Assembly: GCF_004682045.1 (NCBI RefSeq)
Contig: NZ_QUZT01000021.1
Coordinates: 1 to 64,000 of the forward strand
DNA from: Pseudomonas nabeulensis
GTDB taxonomy: Bacteria > Pseudomonadota > Gammaproteobacteria > Pseudomonadales > Pseudomonadaceae
Direction: 5' to 3'
DNA: 64,000 nt
The notes beneath the pieces are model-generated. The model did no database searches. It saw only the letters and a program-made list of their open reading frames with translations, and had not been told where the DNA came from. Of the stretch, positions 7,829 through 20,457 are shown piece by piece (the stretch's first letter is position 1; every line of letters starts with the position of its first letter). A program made the position numbers and the translations under genes.

Positions 7829-9171
7829 TCCGCTCGCTACGCGTGCGCCTGATGCTGGCGGCCGCCACCCTGGCCGTGTTGTTCATGCTGGGCTTGTTGC
7901 CTGCGATGCAAGGCGCATTCAGCCTGGCGTTGCAGGACTCCATCGAGCAGCGCCTGGCGTCGGACGTCACCACCCTGATCTCCGCCGCGCGGGTGGAAAA
8001 TAACCGCCTGCTGATGCCGGCGCAGTTGCCGGACGAGCGCTTCAACCTCGCCGATAGCCGCTTGCTCGGCTATATCTACGACCGCGAAGGCCACCTGGTG
8101 TGGCGCTCGCGGGCGACCAAAGAAGAGAACATCAACTACAAGCCGCGTTACGACGGGCGTGGCAACGAGTTTGCACGGATTCGCGAGGCCAACGGCCAGG
8201 AATTCTTCGTCTATGACGTCGAGGTCAAGTTGCTGGGGGGCAAGAGCGCGGCGTTCAGTATCGTCGCCCTGCAACCGGTGCGCGAATACCAACTGACCCT
8301 CGAAGGCCTGCGCGAGAATCTTTACCTGGGCTTCGGTGCCGCCCTGTTGGTGCTGTTGACCTTGTTGTGGCTGGGCCTGACGTGGGGCCTGCAAGCCTTG
8401 CGACGGTTGAGTCAGGAACTCGACCAGATCGAAGGCGGCACCCGCGAAAGTCTTTCCGAAGAACACCCGCGCGAACTGTTGCGCCTCACCGGTTCCCTCA
8501 ACCGCCTGCTGGTCAGCGAACGTGAGCAGCGTGCGCGTTATCGCGATTCTCTCGACGACCTTGCCCACAGCCTGAAAACTCCGCTCGCCGTATTGCAGGG
8601 CGTGAGCGAGGACATGGCGCAACGTCCCGAAGAGCGCGACCAGGCTCGGGTGTTGCAATCGCAGATCGAGCGCATGAGCCAGCAGATCAGCTATCAATTG
8701 CAGCGCGCCAGCCTGCGCAAAAGCGGCCTGGTACGCCATCAGGTACGCCTGGAACCGGTGCTGCAAAGCCTGTGCGATACGTTGGGCAAGGTCTACCGCG
8801 ATAAGCGCGTCACGGTGTCGTTCGAGTTGCCGGAAGAGTGCGATGTGCCTATCGAGAAGGGCGCCTTGCTCGAACTGCTCGGCAACCTGTTGGAAAACGC
8901 CTATCGCCTGTGCCTGAGCGAAGTGCGGATCAGCCTGGTGGAAGGTCCTGAGGGCACTGAGCTATGTATCGAAGATGACGGCCCCGGTGTGCCGCCGGAC
9001 CAGCGCGCGCGGATTCTGCAACGGGGCGAGCGCTTGGATCGCCAGCATCCGGGGCAGGGGATCGGGCTGGCGGTGGTCAAGGACATTATTGAAAGCTATG
9101 GCGCGCGGTTGACCTTGGGGGATTCGTCGTTGGGGGGGGCGGCGTTCAAAATTCACTTTCCGGCCTTGTGA
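7825..9171 (+). CDS. phoQ: Sensor histidine kinase PhoQ
   Basis: Inner-membrane kinase/phosphatase for PhoP, 448 residues, the length I recall for P. aeruginosa PhoQ. It has an N-terminal membrane helix (about 9-30), a periplasmic sensor (about 31-165, with several acidic residues), a second helix (about 168-189), a HAMP linker, His about 248 in HSLKTPLAV, and the ATPase with LLGNLLENAYR and DDGPGVPP. The start is TTG, overlapping the phoP stop (TTGA). In Pseudomonas PhoPQ governs Mg2+ adaptation, lipid A modification and cationic peptide resistance; which genes it controls here is not visible beyond its own promoter. Confidence 0.92.
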   Translation: MIRSLRVRLMLAAATLAVLFMLGLLPAMQGAFSLALQDSIEQRLASDVTTLISAARVENNRLLMPAQLPDERFNLADSRLLGYIYDREGHLVWRSRATKEENINYKPRYDGRGNEFARIREANGQEFFVYDVEVKLLGGKSAAFSIVALQPVREYQLTLEGLRENLYLGFGAALLVLLTLLWLGLTWGLQALRRLSQELDQIEGGTRESLSEEHPRELLRLTGSLNRLLVSEREQRARYRDSLDDLAHSLKTPLAVLQGVSEDMAQRPEERDQARVLQSQIERMSQQISYQLQRASLRKSGLVRHQVRLEPVLQSLCDTLGKVYRDKRVTVSFELPEECDVPIEKGALLELLGNLLENAYRLCLSEVRISLVEGPEGTELCIEDDGPGVPPDQRARILQRGERLDRQHPGQGIGLAVVKDIIESYGARLTLGDSSLGGAAFKIHFPAL

Positions 9172-9188
9172 TCTTTATTGGTAGTGCC

Positions 9189-9273
9189 GGCCTCATCGGG
9201 GGCAAGCCCCCTCCCACACTTGAAGGCATTCACAAATCAAAAATGTGGGAGGGGGCTTGCCCCCGATGAGGCC
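9189..9273. repeat. REP doublet (REPIN)
   Basis: Inverted pair of the window's REP sequence with outer arms GGCCTCATCG/CGATGAGGCC, 18 bp after phoQ and before the convergent AraC-type gene. Confidence 0.9.
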
Positions 9274-9291
9274 CGTTCAGGCAGCACACCT

Positions 9292-11961
<2,670 letters not shown>

Positions 11962-11997
11962 TGCGCTGATGGCGTGAACTGACGCCGCAGCCACTCA

Positions 11998-12026
11998 CAA
12001 ACGCCCCGACTTGTTCGGGGCGTTTG
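11998..12026 (+). terminator. Terminator after dctA
   Basis: Perfect inverted repeat AAACGCCCCG/CGGGGCGTTT around a short loop, 37 bases after the dctA stop; the following sequence is only moderately T-rich. Confidence 0.75.
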
Positions 12027-12095
12027 CGTTTCTGGCGATCTTTTGTTTTACAGTGAGTGAATCTGTTAGCCGTTGTAACGCTTGCTGGAGGTTGT

Positions 12096-13049
12096 GTGGA
12101 CAGTGTGGATCTGAACGTCCTGCGTAGCGTGTTGGAGTGGCGTCGCGCCGGGCAGCGAGTGGTGTTGTACAGCGTGGTCCAGACCTGGGGCAGTGCACCG
12201 CGCCCGCCGGGGGCGATGCTGGCCCTGCGCGGTGATGGCGTGGTGATCGGTTCCGTTTCCGGTGGCTGCATTGAGGATGACTTGATCGCTCGCCTGCACG
12301 ATGGGCGGTTGCCAGGCGATGGACCGTCGGTGCAGCTGGTGACCTATGGTGTTACCCGCGACGAGGCCGCGCGTTTTGGCCTGCCGTGCGGCGGCACGCT
12401 GCGCCTGACCGAAGAGCGCGTGGACGAGTGGGAATGGGTGGGCGAGTTGCTCGCCCGCTGTGAGGATCATCAGATCGTCGCGCGTGAATTGGACCTGGCC
12501 AGCGGGCGCGTGACATTAAGCCCCGCGAGCAAGACTGACGTGGTCAGCTTCGATGGCGAACGCCTGCGCGCGATCTACGGCCCGCGCTGGCGCCTGCTGT
12601 TGATCGGCGCGGGGCAGTTGTCGCGCTATGTGGCAGAAATGGCGCGCTTGCTGGATTTCGAAGTGCTGATCTGCGACCCGCGGGAAGAATTCGTCTATGG
12701 CTGGGAAGAACAGCACGGCCGGTTCGTACCAGGCATGCCCGATGAGGCGGTGCTGAATATCCAGACCGACGAGCGCACGGCCATTGTCTGCCTGACCCAC
12801 GACCCGCGCCTGGACGATATGGCGTTGCTGACGGCGTTGAATTCGTCGGCGTTCTACATCGGCGCACTGGGTTCGCGAGTAAACACTCAGAAGCGCCGAG
12901 AAACACTGGAGGCGTTGGGCTTGTCGGCGGAGGCGATTGCGCGTTTGCATGGGCCGATTGGTTTGCATATCGGCAGTCATACTCCGGCGGAGATTGCGCT
13001 GTCGTTGATGGCGCAAATCGTCGCGATCAAGAATGGTGTGGTGCAGTGA
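12096..13049 (+). CDS. xdhC: XdhC/CoxI-family molybdenum-enzyme maturation protein
   Basis: Probably inserts or sulfurates the molybdenum cofactor of a xanthine-dehydrogenase-like enzyme. The 317-residue protein has the XdhC N-terminal domain (TWGSAPRPPGAMLAL, GSVSGGCIEDDL, LPCGGT) and a C-terminal Rossmann-like domain (LLIGAGQLSRYVAEMA, then GALGSRVNTQKRRETL and GPIGLHIGSHTPAEIALSLMAQI). The GTG at 12096 is preferred because GGAGG lies 5 bases upstream; the frame stays open to 12057. It overlaps the MobA-like gene by 4 bp. The molybdoenzyme it serves is not in the window. Confidence 0.85.
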   Translation: MDSVDLNVLRSVLEWRRAGQRVVLYSVVQTWGSAPRPPGAMLALRGDGVVIGSVSGGCIEDDLIARLHDGRLPGDGPSVQLVTYGVTRDEAARFGLPCGGTLRLTEERVDEWEWVGELLARCEDHQIVARELDLASGRVTLSPASKTDVVSFDGERLRAIYGPRWRLLLIGAGQLSRYVAEMARLLDFEVLICDPREEFVYGWEEQHGRFVPGMPDEAVLNIQTDERTAIVCLTHDPRLDDMALLTALNSSAFYIGALGSRVNTQKRRETLEALGLSAEAIARLHGPIGLHIGSHTPAEIALSLMAQIVAIKNGVVQ

Positions 13050-13636
13050 ATGTGACGGCAATTGTGCTGGCGGCGGGGCGAGGCAGTCGTTTTCGCGCTG
13101 AGGCCGGGGCTGATCAGGACAAGTTGCTGGCCGAGTGCGTAGGGCTCGATGGCGTAACGCGGCCGGTGATCGAGCAGGTGTTGAGAAATTTGCCTGCGCG
13201 TGCCGTTGAGCGCTGGTTGGTGACGTCACCCGACCGTATGGACGTTATTCGTCTGGCCCAGGCCTATGGCTGCGAAGTCTTGCTGCTGGACTCTGCTGGT
13301 ATGGGCGACAGCCTTGCAGCGGCGGTGACCGCCAGTGGGCCCGCTGATGGGTGGTTGGTGGTGCTGGGGGATATGCCGTTTATTCAGTCGTCGAGTATTG
13401 AGCGGGTGATTGATGGGCTGGAGGGAGATGGCATCAGTGTGCCGGTGCAGGATGGTCAGTATGGGCATCCAGTGGGATTTGGTCGGGCGTGCGGAGCAGG
13501 GTTGATGACGCTGAGTGGTGATCGTGGGGCCAAGTCGTTGTTTGCGAAGGTGAGAGTACATGCGGTTGTCGTCGAAGATCCCGGTGTACTCTGGGATGTC
13601 GACTTGCCGCAATTCTTGAGCTTCAAGCAGGACTAA
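13046..13636 (+). CDS. MobA/MocA-like nucleotidyltransferase
   Basis: Probable molybdenum cofactor cytidylyltransferase, 196 residues, adding a nucleotide to molybdopterin. The N-terminus shows the sugar-nucleotidyltransferase signature IVLAAGRGSRF with the activating lysine in DKLL, followed by the metal-site segment VVLGDMPFI and the GHPVGF motif. It begins with GTG inside the XdhC stop overlap, and such XdhC-MocA pairs are a common two-gene unit. MobA itself (GMP transfer) is the alternative; the pairing with XdhC favours the cytidylyl type. Confidence 0.8.
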   Translation: MNVTAIVLAAGRGSRFRAEAGADQDKLLAECVGLDGVTRPVIEQVLRNLPARAVERWLVTSPDRMDVIRLAQAYGCEVLLLDSAGMGDSLAAAVTASGPADGWLVVLGDMPFIQSSSIERVIDGLEGDGISVPVQDGQYGHPVGFGRACGAGLMTLSGDRGAKSLFAKVRVHAVVVEDPGVLWDVDLPQFLSFKQD

Positions 13637-13729
13637 ATGTGGGAGGGGGCTTGCCCCCGATAGCGGCGGGTCAGTTGGCCCATCTACCAACTGACCCGCC
13701 GCTATCGGGGGCAAGCCCCCTCCCACATT
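13636..13729. repeat. REP doublet forming a near-perfect 90-base palindrome
   Basis: The two REP arms and the adjoining arms (GCGGCGGGTCAGTTGG/CCAACTGACCCGCCGC) pair almost without interruption around a tiny loop. It lies between the convergent MobA-like gene and rne. Confidence 0.92.
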
Positions 13730-13756
13730 GGCATTGCGAAAATTTCAAGAATGCAT

Positions 13757-13794
13757 AAAAAAGCCCCGCCTGATCACTCGGGCGGGGCTTTTTA
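13757..13794 (-). terminator. Terminator of rne
   Basis: AAAAAAGCCCCGCC and GGCGGGGCTTTTT form a strong hairpin flanked by A and T tracts, so it can work in both directions. It lies just beyond the rne stop. Confidence 0.88.
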
Positions 13795-13811
13795 GTTACT
13801 GCGCGAGGGAT

Positions 13812-16800
13812 TTAGTCTCGTGCTTCTGCTTCCTGTGCAGCGGCGGCTGCGGCAGCTTCGGCTTCCTTGCGACGACGACGCACTTCACGTGGGTCGTTCG
13901 GCGCACGGCCGTTTTCGGTCAGGGCGCTGGCCGGTGCGGCTTCAACCACAGGGGCTGCCACTTCGGCAACGACCGGTGCTTCTTCAACCACTGGCGCAGG
14001 TTCGACGACCGGAGCGGCCTCAACCACTGGCGCCGGCTCGGCAACCACGACTTCGGCAACCGGAGCTGGCGCTTCTTCTACCACGGGGGCAGGGGCTGGC
14101 GCTTCAACCGGAGCGGCTGGCTCGGCATGCCATTGGAAGGCGGTCTGTTCTTCACGAACTTCACGAACTTCTGGCGCTGCTTCGACAACCGGCGCTTCAA
14201 ACACTGGCTCAGGTTCAACCACAGGTGCTGGCTCAACCACAGCCACTTCAACTTCTGGCTGGGCTTCTTGAACCGGGGCAACTTCCACTTCCGGTACAAC
14301 CGGTGCTTCGATTGGAGTGGTTGCTTCAACGACCGGGGCTTCTACCACTGGGGCTTCAACAACCGGTGCTTCGACCACCGGCGTTTCGGCAACCGGCGCT
14401 TCAACAACGACGGTTTCTTCAACGACAGCAGTAGCACGTTCAGCCTGCTCGTGAGCCTGGGCTTCGGCAGGTGCGCTGATCACCGAGCTGGCAACAGCGG
14501 CGGTAACGGCCAGGCCGGCAGCCAGTTCGGTAGTGGTTGGTTCGCTGGTCGCGGTTTCTGCGTTCTCGCCGGTCTCTTCCGAGCCTTCGATCACGTTGCC
14601 GTTGGCATCACGCTGACGCTCGCGACGGTTGCTGCGACGACGCTGGCCACGGGAGCGGCGGCGTGGACGATCGCCTTCGGCGCCTTCCTGACCGTCTTCC
14701 TGCAGTTGCTCGTCGCCAGTCAGTACTTCTTCTTCGCTGGCAGCCGCGGCTTGCTCGGCACGTGGTTGACGCTCTTCACGCGGGGCGCGTGGTTGACGCT
14801 CCTCACGTGGCGCACGTTCTTCACGCGGCTGGCGGGCAGGGCGCTCTTCGGCGACAACGGCAGCAGCGGCGACTGCTGGCGCTGCGTCCAGTGGCTCACG
14901 CAGTTCACGTACGCGCTCTTCACGTTCGCCGCGAGGCTTGCGATCTTCACGCGGCGCACGTGGGGTACGTGGAGCGCGCTCTTCACGCGGTGCACGTTCT
15001 TCGCGGGCTACGGCTGGCGTGTCTTCACGGGCTTCGCGAGGCGCACGTTCTTCACGCGGTGCGCGTTCTTCACGTGGAGCACGCTCTTCGCGCGGCTTGC
15101 GCTCTTCGTCACGGCGACCGTTACGGTTGCGGCTCTGCTGGCGACCGTTGCGACGCTCTTCGTTGCGTGCAGGGCGTTCGGTGGCAGGTTTTTCAACCAC
15201 TACCGGGGCAGCAGGCTCTTCCTTGGTGGCGAACAGGCTGACCAGCGACTTCACCAGGCCTTTGAACAGGCTTGGCTCAGGCAGGGCGGCCGGCGCGGCA
15301 GCTGGAGCGGCGGCTTCGGTCGGCACCGGTGCGTTGGCACGGGCTGGCGCAGTCTTGACGGCCGCTTCCTGGCGAACCAGGGTGCGGGTCGCAGCGGCTG
15401 GCTGGACTTCTTCCACTTCGGCAGCCGCAGCAGCGATTTCGTAGCTGGACTGGTTGTTATGGGCTTCCGGGCTGTCATCACGCAGGCGCTGCACTTCGAA
15501 GTGCGGCGTCTCGAGGTGATCGTTCGGCAGGATGACGATACGGGCACGGGTGCGCAGTTCGATCTTGGTGATCGAGTTGCGTTTTTCGTTGAGCAGGAAA
15601 GCGGCAACCGGGATCGGCACTTGCGCGCGGACTTCGGCGGTGCGGTCTTTCAGGGCTTCTTCTTCGATCAGGCGCAGGATCGCCAGGGACAGCGACTCGA
15701 CGTCACGGATGATGCCGGTGCCGTTGCAGCGCGGGCAGACGATGCCGCTGCTCTCGCCCAGGGATGGACGCAGGCGCTGACGGGACATTTCCAGCAGGCC
15801 GAAGCGCGAAATGCGGCCAACCTGTACGCGGGCGCGGTCAGCTTCCAGGCATTCGCGGACTTTCTCTTCCACGGCGCGCTGGTTCTTGGCCGGGGTCATG
15901 TCGATGAAGTCGATCACGATCAGGCCGCCGATATCACGCAGGCGCAGCTGGCGGGCGATTTCTTCAGCCGCTTCCAGGTTGGTCTGCAGGGCGGTTTCTT
16001 CGATGTCACTGCCTTTGGTCGCACGCGCCGAGTTGATGTCGATGGACACCAGGGCTTCGGTCGGGTCGATCACGATGGAGCCGCCGGAAGGCAGTTCGAC
16101 CACGCGCTGGAAGGCGGTTTCGATCTGGCTTTCGATCTGGAAACGGTTGAACAGCGGCACGCTGTCTTCGTACAGCTTGATCTTGCTGGCGTACTGCGGC
16201 ATCACCTGGCGAATGAAGGTCAGGGCTTCGTCCTGGGCTTCAACGCTGTCGATCAGCACTTCGCCGATGTCCTGGCGCAGGTAGTCGCGGATGGCGCGGA
16301 TGATCACGTTGCTTTCCTGATAGATCAGGAACGGCGCGGAACGATCCAGGGACGCTTCTTTGATGGCGGTCCACAGTTGCAGCAGGTAGTCGAGGTCCCA
16401 CTGCATTTCTTCGCTGCTGCGGCCCAGGCCGGCAGTGCGCACGATCAGGCCCATGTCGGCAGGTGCGATCAGGCCGTTCAGCGCTTCGCGCAGTTCGTTG
16501 CGCTCTTCGCCTTCGATGCGACGGGAAATGCCGCCGGCACGTGGGTTGTTCGGCATCAGGACCAGGTAACGGCCAGCCAGGCTGATGAAGGTGGTCAGGG
16601 CGGCGCCCTTGTTGCCACGTTCTTCTTTTTCGACCTGGACGATGACTTCCTGGCCTTCGCTCAGGACGTCCTTGATGTTCACGCGGCCTTCAGGGGCTTT
16701 CTTGAAGTACTCGCGGGAGATTTCTTTGAGGGGCAGGAAGCCGTGGCGCTCGGAGCCGAAATCGACAAAGGCAGCCTCAAGGCTTGGTTCGATGCGAGTA

Positions 16801-16937
16801 ATACGGCCTTTATAGATGTTGGCCTTCTTTTGCTCGCGTGCACCGGATTCGATGTCCAGGTCGTAGAGGCGCTGGCCATCTACCAGTGCAACACGCAACT
16901 CTTCGGGTTGAGTTGCGTTAATCAGCATTCTTTTCAT
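13812..16937 (-). CDS. rne: Ribonuclease E
   Basis: Essential endoribonuclease and degradosome scaffold at the inner membrane, 1041 residues. The N-terminal half has the S1 RNA-binding domain (about 35-120), the catalytic core with metal-binding aspartates in [11 protein letters not shown] and LIVIDFIDM, and the zinc-link CPRCNGTG. The C-terminal half is low-complexity: arginine-rich RNA-binding stretches with repeated APREER units (about 590-720), then Val/Glu/Ala/Pro-rich repeats (about 800-1000), ending in a basic segment. The start at 16937 gives [10 protein letters not shown], the standard N-terminus. It has a long leader with hairpins, and rluC is divergent, as in many gammaproteobacteria. 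Antisense frames over it are artefacts of its codon use. Confidence 0.97.
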   Translation of the reverse strand: MKRMLINATQPEELRVALVDGQRLYDLDIESGAREQKKANIYKGRITRIEPSLEAAFVDFGSERHGFLPLKEISREYFKKAPEGRVNIKDVLSEGQEVIVQVEKEERGNKGAALTTFISLAGRYLVLMPNNPRAGGISRRIEGEERNELREALNGLIAPADMGLIVRTAGLGRSSEEMQWDLDYLLQLWTAIKEASLDRSAPFLIYQESNVIIRAIRDYLRQDIGEVLIDSVEAQDEALTFIRQVMPQYASKIKLYEDSVPLFNRFQIESQIETAFQRVVELPSGGSIVIDPTEALVSIDINSARATKGSDIEETALQTNLEAAEEIARQLRLRDIGGLIVIDFIDMTPAKNQRAVEEKVRECLEADRARVQVGRISRFGLLEMSRQRLRPSLGESSGIVCPRCNGTGIIRDVESLSLAILRLIEEEALKDRTAEVRAQVPIPVAAFLLNEKRNSITKIELRTRARIVILPNDHLETPHFEVQRLRDDSPEAHNNQSSYEIAAAAAEVEEVQPAAATRTLVRQEAAVKTAPARANAPVPTEAAAPAAAPAALPEPSLFKGLVKSLVSLFATKEEPAAPVVVEKPATERPARNEERRNGRQQSRNRNGRRDEERKPREERAPREERAPREERAPREAREDTPAVAREERAPREERAPRTPRAPREDRKPRGEREERVRELREPLDAAPAVAAAAVVAEERPARQPREERAPREERQPRAPREERQPRAEQAAAASEEEVLTGDEQLQEDGQEGAEGDRPRRRSRGQRRRSNRRERQRDANGNVIEGSEETGENAETATSEPTTTELAAGLAVTAAVASSVISAPAEAQAHEQAERATAVVEETVVVEAPVAETPVVEAPVVEAPVVEAPVVEATTPIEAPVVPEVEVAPVQEAQPEVEVAVVEPAPVVEPEPVFEAPVVEAAPEVREVREEQTAFQWHAEPAAPVEAPAPAPVVEEAPAPVAEVVVAEPAPVVEAAPVVEPAPVVEEAPVVAEVAAPVVEAAPASALTENGRAPNDPREVRRRRKEAEAAAAAAAQEAEARD

Positions 16938-17696
16938 GTTGTACCGTCGGTTTCCGGGCTGCCGGAAACGGCGTTCGGCACACACGACTTCTCACGGTCG
17001 GTGTCAGGTGCGTCAAGAGTGGTTGGCCACTCCAGTGTCCAGCAAATACCAGCCAATTGGGCCGGTATCGCGACGGACGCGTCCTGCTTGTTAGCGGTGG
17101 TGACAAAGGCACCACTTCAACAAAAGCTAAGGTCAGGAGGAGGAATCAACCGGCGACTGTGGACGAGATGAAGCGTCTAAATATAAGCCTAGTGCTACAC
17201 GGTCCGACGGTTGTGCATCTCCACCCTACACGTATCCCTGATAATTCGGGTGCTGCCGCGCGCAGAATCCGCAGCGGGTTGGCATTTACCGTGTTCTCCA
17301 ATGGGGAGTCCACGCTCATGGCTAAACAAGACTAGGTGTGGGCGACTGCGCTCTCACTCAGCTCTTAACAGGCGTTGTTTCCGAAACATTCGCCATGGTC
17401 TGGCTCAAGACTGACTGCACTTTGTGAACTGGCCGTAAATATCGGCGCAAAACGCGAGTATTCACTCTGCTTTCTGCACTCGCTTCAGGCCTCATGTCAC
17501 CTGCGCTTGTTACAATCCTGAGCCTTCCAAGGTGGCGAAAGCCCCGTAGGACGGCCTCGCGTCCTGATGAATTGCGATGGTCAGGGCCGGCTGTATGCCG
17601 CATGTCCTCTGGCCAGGCCGCTTTTGGCGGCGTTCGCGACTATAGCAGCAATGATTAAGTGCTTCAATTCCATAAAAAATTGTTATCATCGCCGCC
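16938..17696 (-). promoter_or_regulatory. rne leader and rne/rluC divergent intergenic region
   Basis: 759 bases with no convincing gene. Close to the rne start, a perfect 8-bp stem GTTTCCGG/CCGGAAAC with a 4-base loop occupies 16950-16969. A second stem (TACCGGCC with GGCTGGTA, one wobble pair) lies around 17050-17070. No good Shine-Dalgarno precedes the rne ATG. In E. coli RNase E represses itself through a long structured leader; this layout suggests the same, but the start of transcription is not identifiable here. Confidence 0.5.
17681..17689 (+). promoter_or_regulatory. Extended -10 promoter of rluC
   Basis: TGTTATCAT is an extended -10 (TG, one base, TATCAT). Transcription would start at about 17695-17697, at the rluC start codon itself, implying a leaderless or nearly leaderless mRNA. 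No Shine-Dalgarno is present before the ATG. Confidence 0.5.
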
Positions 17697-18656
17697 ATGA
17701 CGACTACCACCCCCCCGACCCCCAGCGTCCAGCTGCTTGAGGTCTCGCCGGAATATGCCGGCCAACGCATCGACAATTTTCTCCTGGCCAGGCTCAAAGG
17801 CGTGCCCAAGACCTTGATTTACCGCATCTTGCGTAAAGGTGAAGTGCGGGTGAACAAGGGCCGGATCAAGCCCGAGTACAAGTTGCAGGCGGGCGATATC
17901 GTGCGTGTTCCGCCGGTGCGCGTGCCTGAGCGCGACGAGCCCGTGCCGTTGGCCCAGGGCCTGTTGCAACGCCTGGAAGCCTCGATTGTCTTCGAAGACA
18001 ACAAGCTGATCGTGATCAACAAGCCGTGCGGCATTGCGGTTCATGGTGGCAGCGGCTTGAATTTTGGCGTGATCGAAGCCTTTCGTCAGTTGCGCCCGGA
18101 TGCCAAGGAGTTGGAACTGGTCCACCGTCTGGACCGCGATACCTCCGGCCTGCTGATGATCGCCAAGAAGCGCAGCATGTTGCGTCACTTGCACACCGCC
18201 TTGCGCGGTGATGGCGTGGACAAGCGCTACATGGCGCTGGTGCGCGGCAACTGGGCCAGCTCCGTCAAAAGCGTGCGTGCGCCGTTGCAGAAGAGCAACC
18301 TGCGTTCCGGCGAGCGCATGGTGGAAGTGGACGAGGAGGGCAAAGAGGCCCTGACCCTGTTCAAGGTGCTTCGCCGTTTCGGCGACTTCGCCACCATGGT
18401 CGAGGCCAAGCCGGTCACTGGGCGTACCCACCAGATTCGTGTACATACCCTGCATGCAGGCCACTGCATTGCCGGTGATACCAAATACGGCGACGAGGAT
18501 TTCTCCAAGGAAATCCGCGACCTGGGCGGCAAGCGCCTGTTCTTGCACGCCTACATGCTCACTGTGCCGCTGCCCGATGGTGGCGAATTGAAGCTGCAGG
18601 CCCCGGTCGATGAGATGTGGGCCAAGACCGTGGAGCGTTTGAGTGTCGCACCTTGA
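17697..18656 (+). CDS. rluC: 23S rRNA pseudouridine synthase RluC
   Basis: Converts uridines 955, 2504 and 2580 (E. coli numbering) of 23S rRNA to pseudouridine. The 319-residue protein has an N-terminal S4-like RNA-binding domain ([33 protein letters not shown], about 22-70) and the RluA-type catalytic domain with the aspartate in [12 protein letters not shown]. It is divergent from rne, the usual location. It overlaps the HAD hydrolase gene by 14 bp. The ATG start lacks a ribosome site and lies at the predicted transcription start. Confidence 0.94.
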   Translation: MTTTTPPTPSVQLLEVSPEYAGQRIDNFLLARLKGVPKTLIYRILRKGEVRVNKGRIKPEYKLQAGDIVRVPPVRVPERDEPVPLAQGLLQRLEASIVFEDNKLIVINKPCGIAVHGGSGLNFGVIEAFRQLRPDAKELELVHRLDRDTSGLLMIAKKRSMLRHLHTALRGDGVDKRYMALVRGNWASSVKSVRAPLQKSNLRSGERMVEVDEEGKEALTLFKVLRRFGDFATMVEAKPVTGRTHQIRVHTLHAGHCIAGDTKYGDEDFSKEIRDLGGKRLFLHAYMLTVPLPDGGELKLQAPVDEMWAKTVERLSVAP

Positions 18657-19305
18657 TTACAAGCTGCTGATTTTCGATTGGGACGGCACCCTGGCCAACT
18701 CCATTGGCCGGATCGTCGAGTCGATGCATGCGGCGTCCACGCGTTCGGGTTATGCGCTGTGCACTGATCATGCGGTCAAGGGCATTATCGGCCTGGGTCT
18801 GCCCGAGGCGATTCGCACCCTGTACCCCGAGATCAGCGACGCTGAGCTGGCGACGTTCCGTGATCACTACGCCGATCATTACATTGCGTTGGAGGCCACG
18901 CCTTCGCCGCTGTTTGAGGGTGTGGTGCAGTCCCTTGATGCGTTCCGCGCCCAGGGTTACCACCTGGCCGTCGCCACCGGCAAGGCTCGTCGCGGCCTGG
19001 ACCGTGTGCTCAAGGCCCATGGTTGGGAAAGCTATTTCGACATCACCCGTGCCGCCGATGAAACCGCCAGCAAGCCCCATCCTCTGATGCTGGAACAGAT
19101 CATGGCGCATTGCGGTGTGTCGCCACGCGAGGCGCTGATGGTGGGTGATGCGTCCTTCGACCTGATGATGGCGCGCAACGCTGGCATGGACAGCGTCGCG
19201 GTCAGCTACGGTGCTCAGGCGGCTGAGTCGTTGCAGCAATATGAACCCAGGGTGACCATTGATCATTTTTCCGAATTGCAGGCCTGGCTCAGCCGGGCCC
19301 GATAA
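18643..19305 (+). CDS. HAD-superfamily hydrolase (phosphoglycolate-phosphatase-like)
   Basis: Cytoplasmic phosphatase of HAD subfamily IA, 220 residues. Motif I is FDWDGTL with the nucleophilic aspartate, motif II is [13 protein letters not shown], motif III includes KPHP, and motif IV is [16 protein letters not shown]. It starts at GTG within the end of rluC (14-bp overlap), so it is translationally coupled to it, and sppA follows. The substrate is unknown; phosphoglycolate or a nucleotide sugar phosphate is possible. Confidence 0.88.
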   Translation: MSHLDYKLLIFDWDGTLANSIGRIVESMHAASTRSGYALCTDHAVKGIIGLGLPEAIRTLYPEISDAELATFRDHYADHYIALEATPSPLFEGVVQSLDAFRAQGYHLAVATGKARRGLDRVLKAHGWESYFDITRAADETASKPHPLMLEQIMAHCGVSPREALMVGDASFDLMMARNAGMDSVAVSYGAQAAESLQQYEPRVTIDHFSELQAWLSRAR

Positions 19306-19326
19306 GTCTTTGCTGGGGGTAATGGC

Positions 19327-20310
19327 ATGAGTGACGAGTGGAAAGCGCCGGAAAAGGCCGAAGATCGCGATGACAAGAGCTGGAAGCTGCTGGAGAAAAC
19401 CCTCTTGGCCAGCGTTCAGGAACAGCGCCGTGCGCGGCGTTGGGGGATTTTCTTCAAGCTGCTGACCTTTATTCTGTTGCTTTCCATGCTGGTGTTGTTC
19501 AGCCCGTTGATGGACATGGAGAAAAACGCGACCCGTGGTGCCAACTACACGGCCTTGATCGAAGTGCGCGGGGTGATTGCCGACAAGGAGTCGGCGAGTG
19601 CCGACAATATTGTCACCAGCCTGCGTGCGGCGTTTGAAGATTCCAAGGTCAAGGGTGTAATCCTGCGCATCAATAGCCCTGGCGGCAGCCCGGTTCAGTC
19701 GGGTTATGTGTATGACGAAATTCGCCGCCTGCGAGGCCTGCACCCGGATACCAAGCTGTACGCGGTGATTTCCGATCTGGGCGCTTCGGGGGCTTATTAC
19801 ATCGCCAGCGCCGCTGACCAGATCTACGCAGACAAGGCGAGTCTGGTGGGCTCCATTGGTGTGACTGCCGCCGGCTACGGCTTTGTCGGCACCATGGAGA
19901 AGCTGGGGGTAGAACGCCGCAGCTACACTTCGGGTGAGCACAAGTCGTTCCTCGACCCCTTCCAGCCACAAAAGGCGGATGAGACTGCGTTCTGGCAGGG
20001 CGTGCTCGACACCACCCATCGCCAGTTCATTGCCAGTGTGAAGCAGGGGCGTGGCGATCGCTTGAAAGACAAAGACCATCCGGAGTTGTTCTCCGGTTTG
20101 GTGTGGTCAGGCGAGCAAGCGTTGCCGCTGGGCTTGATCGACGGTCTGGGCAGTGCCAGTTCGGTGGCGCGGGACGTGATTGGCGAGAAAGAGCTGGTGG
20201 ACTTCACCGTGCAGGAATCGCCGTTTGATCGTTTCTCCAAGAAGCTGGGGGCCAGCGTGGCGGAGAAATTGGCGCTGTGTATGGGCTTCCAGGGCCCGAG
20301 CCTGCGCTGA
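19327..20310 (+). CDS. sppA: Signal peptide peptidase SppA (S49 family)
   Basis: Inner-membrane serine protease degrading cleaved signal peptides, 327 residues (the short single-domain type). A cytoplasmic N-terminus of about 40 residues precedes one membrane helix (about 45-62). The protease domain contains LRINSPGGSP, the serine in SDLGASGAYYIAS and the lysine-bearing ADKASLVGSIGV segment. It begins 21 bp after the HAD gene, in the rluC operon. A REP pair follows. Confidence 0.92.
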   Translation: MSDEWKAPEKAEDRDDKSWKLLEKTLLASVQEQRRARRWGIFFKLLTFILLLSMLVLFSPLMDMEKNATRGANYTALIEVRGVIADKESASADNIVTSLRAAFEDSKVKGVILRINSPGGSPVQSGYVYDEIRRLRGLHPDTKLYAVISDLGASGAYYIASAADQIYADKASLVGSIGVTAAGYGFVGTMEKLGVERRSYTSGEHKSFLDPFQPQKADETAFWQGVLDTTHRQFIASVKQGRGDRLKDKDHPELFSGLVWSGEQALPLGLIDGLGSASSVARDVIGEKELVDFTVQESPFDRFSKKLGASVAEKLALCMGFQGPSLR

Positions 20311-20334
20311 GATCTTGAGGCTGATGTAGATCAA

Positions 20335-20442
20335 AATGTGGGAGGGGGCTTGCCCCCGATTGCGGTGTGTCAGTCATAGATAAGCTGGCTGGTCCACTGC
20401 TATCGGGGGCAAGTCGAGTCGTCGCACCGCCCCTCCCACATT
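20335..20442. repeat. Hybrid REP doublet with a foreign right arm
   Basis: The left arm is the standard REP. The right arm reads GGGGGCAAG and then changes to TCGAGTCGTCGCACCG before resuming CCCTCCCACA, so it is about 15 bases longer and resembles another Pseudomonas REP class. It lies between convergent sppA and maf. Confidence 0.8.
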
Positions 20443-20457
20443 TGGTTTGTAGTGTGC

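Noticed and set aside
13728..17171. 1147-codon open frame antisense to rne
   Set aside because: It mirrors the codon bias of rne on the other strand, has no recognisable domain, and covers the conserved RNase E gene.
17057..17335. 92-codon frame in the rne leader on the plus strand
   Set aside because: No ribosome site, no family, and it lies in a region best explained as rne leader.
18559..20079. 506-codon frame antisense to sppA and the HAD gene
   Set aside because: Spans several conserved sense genes; no protein family.
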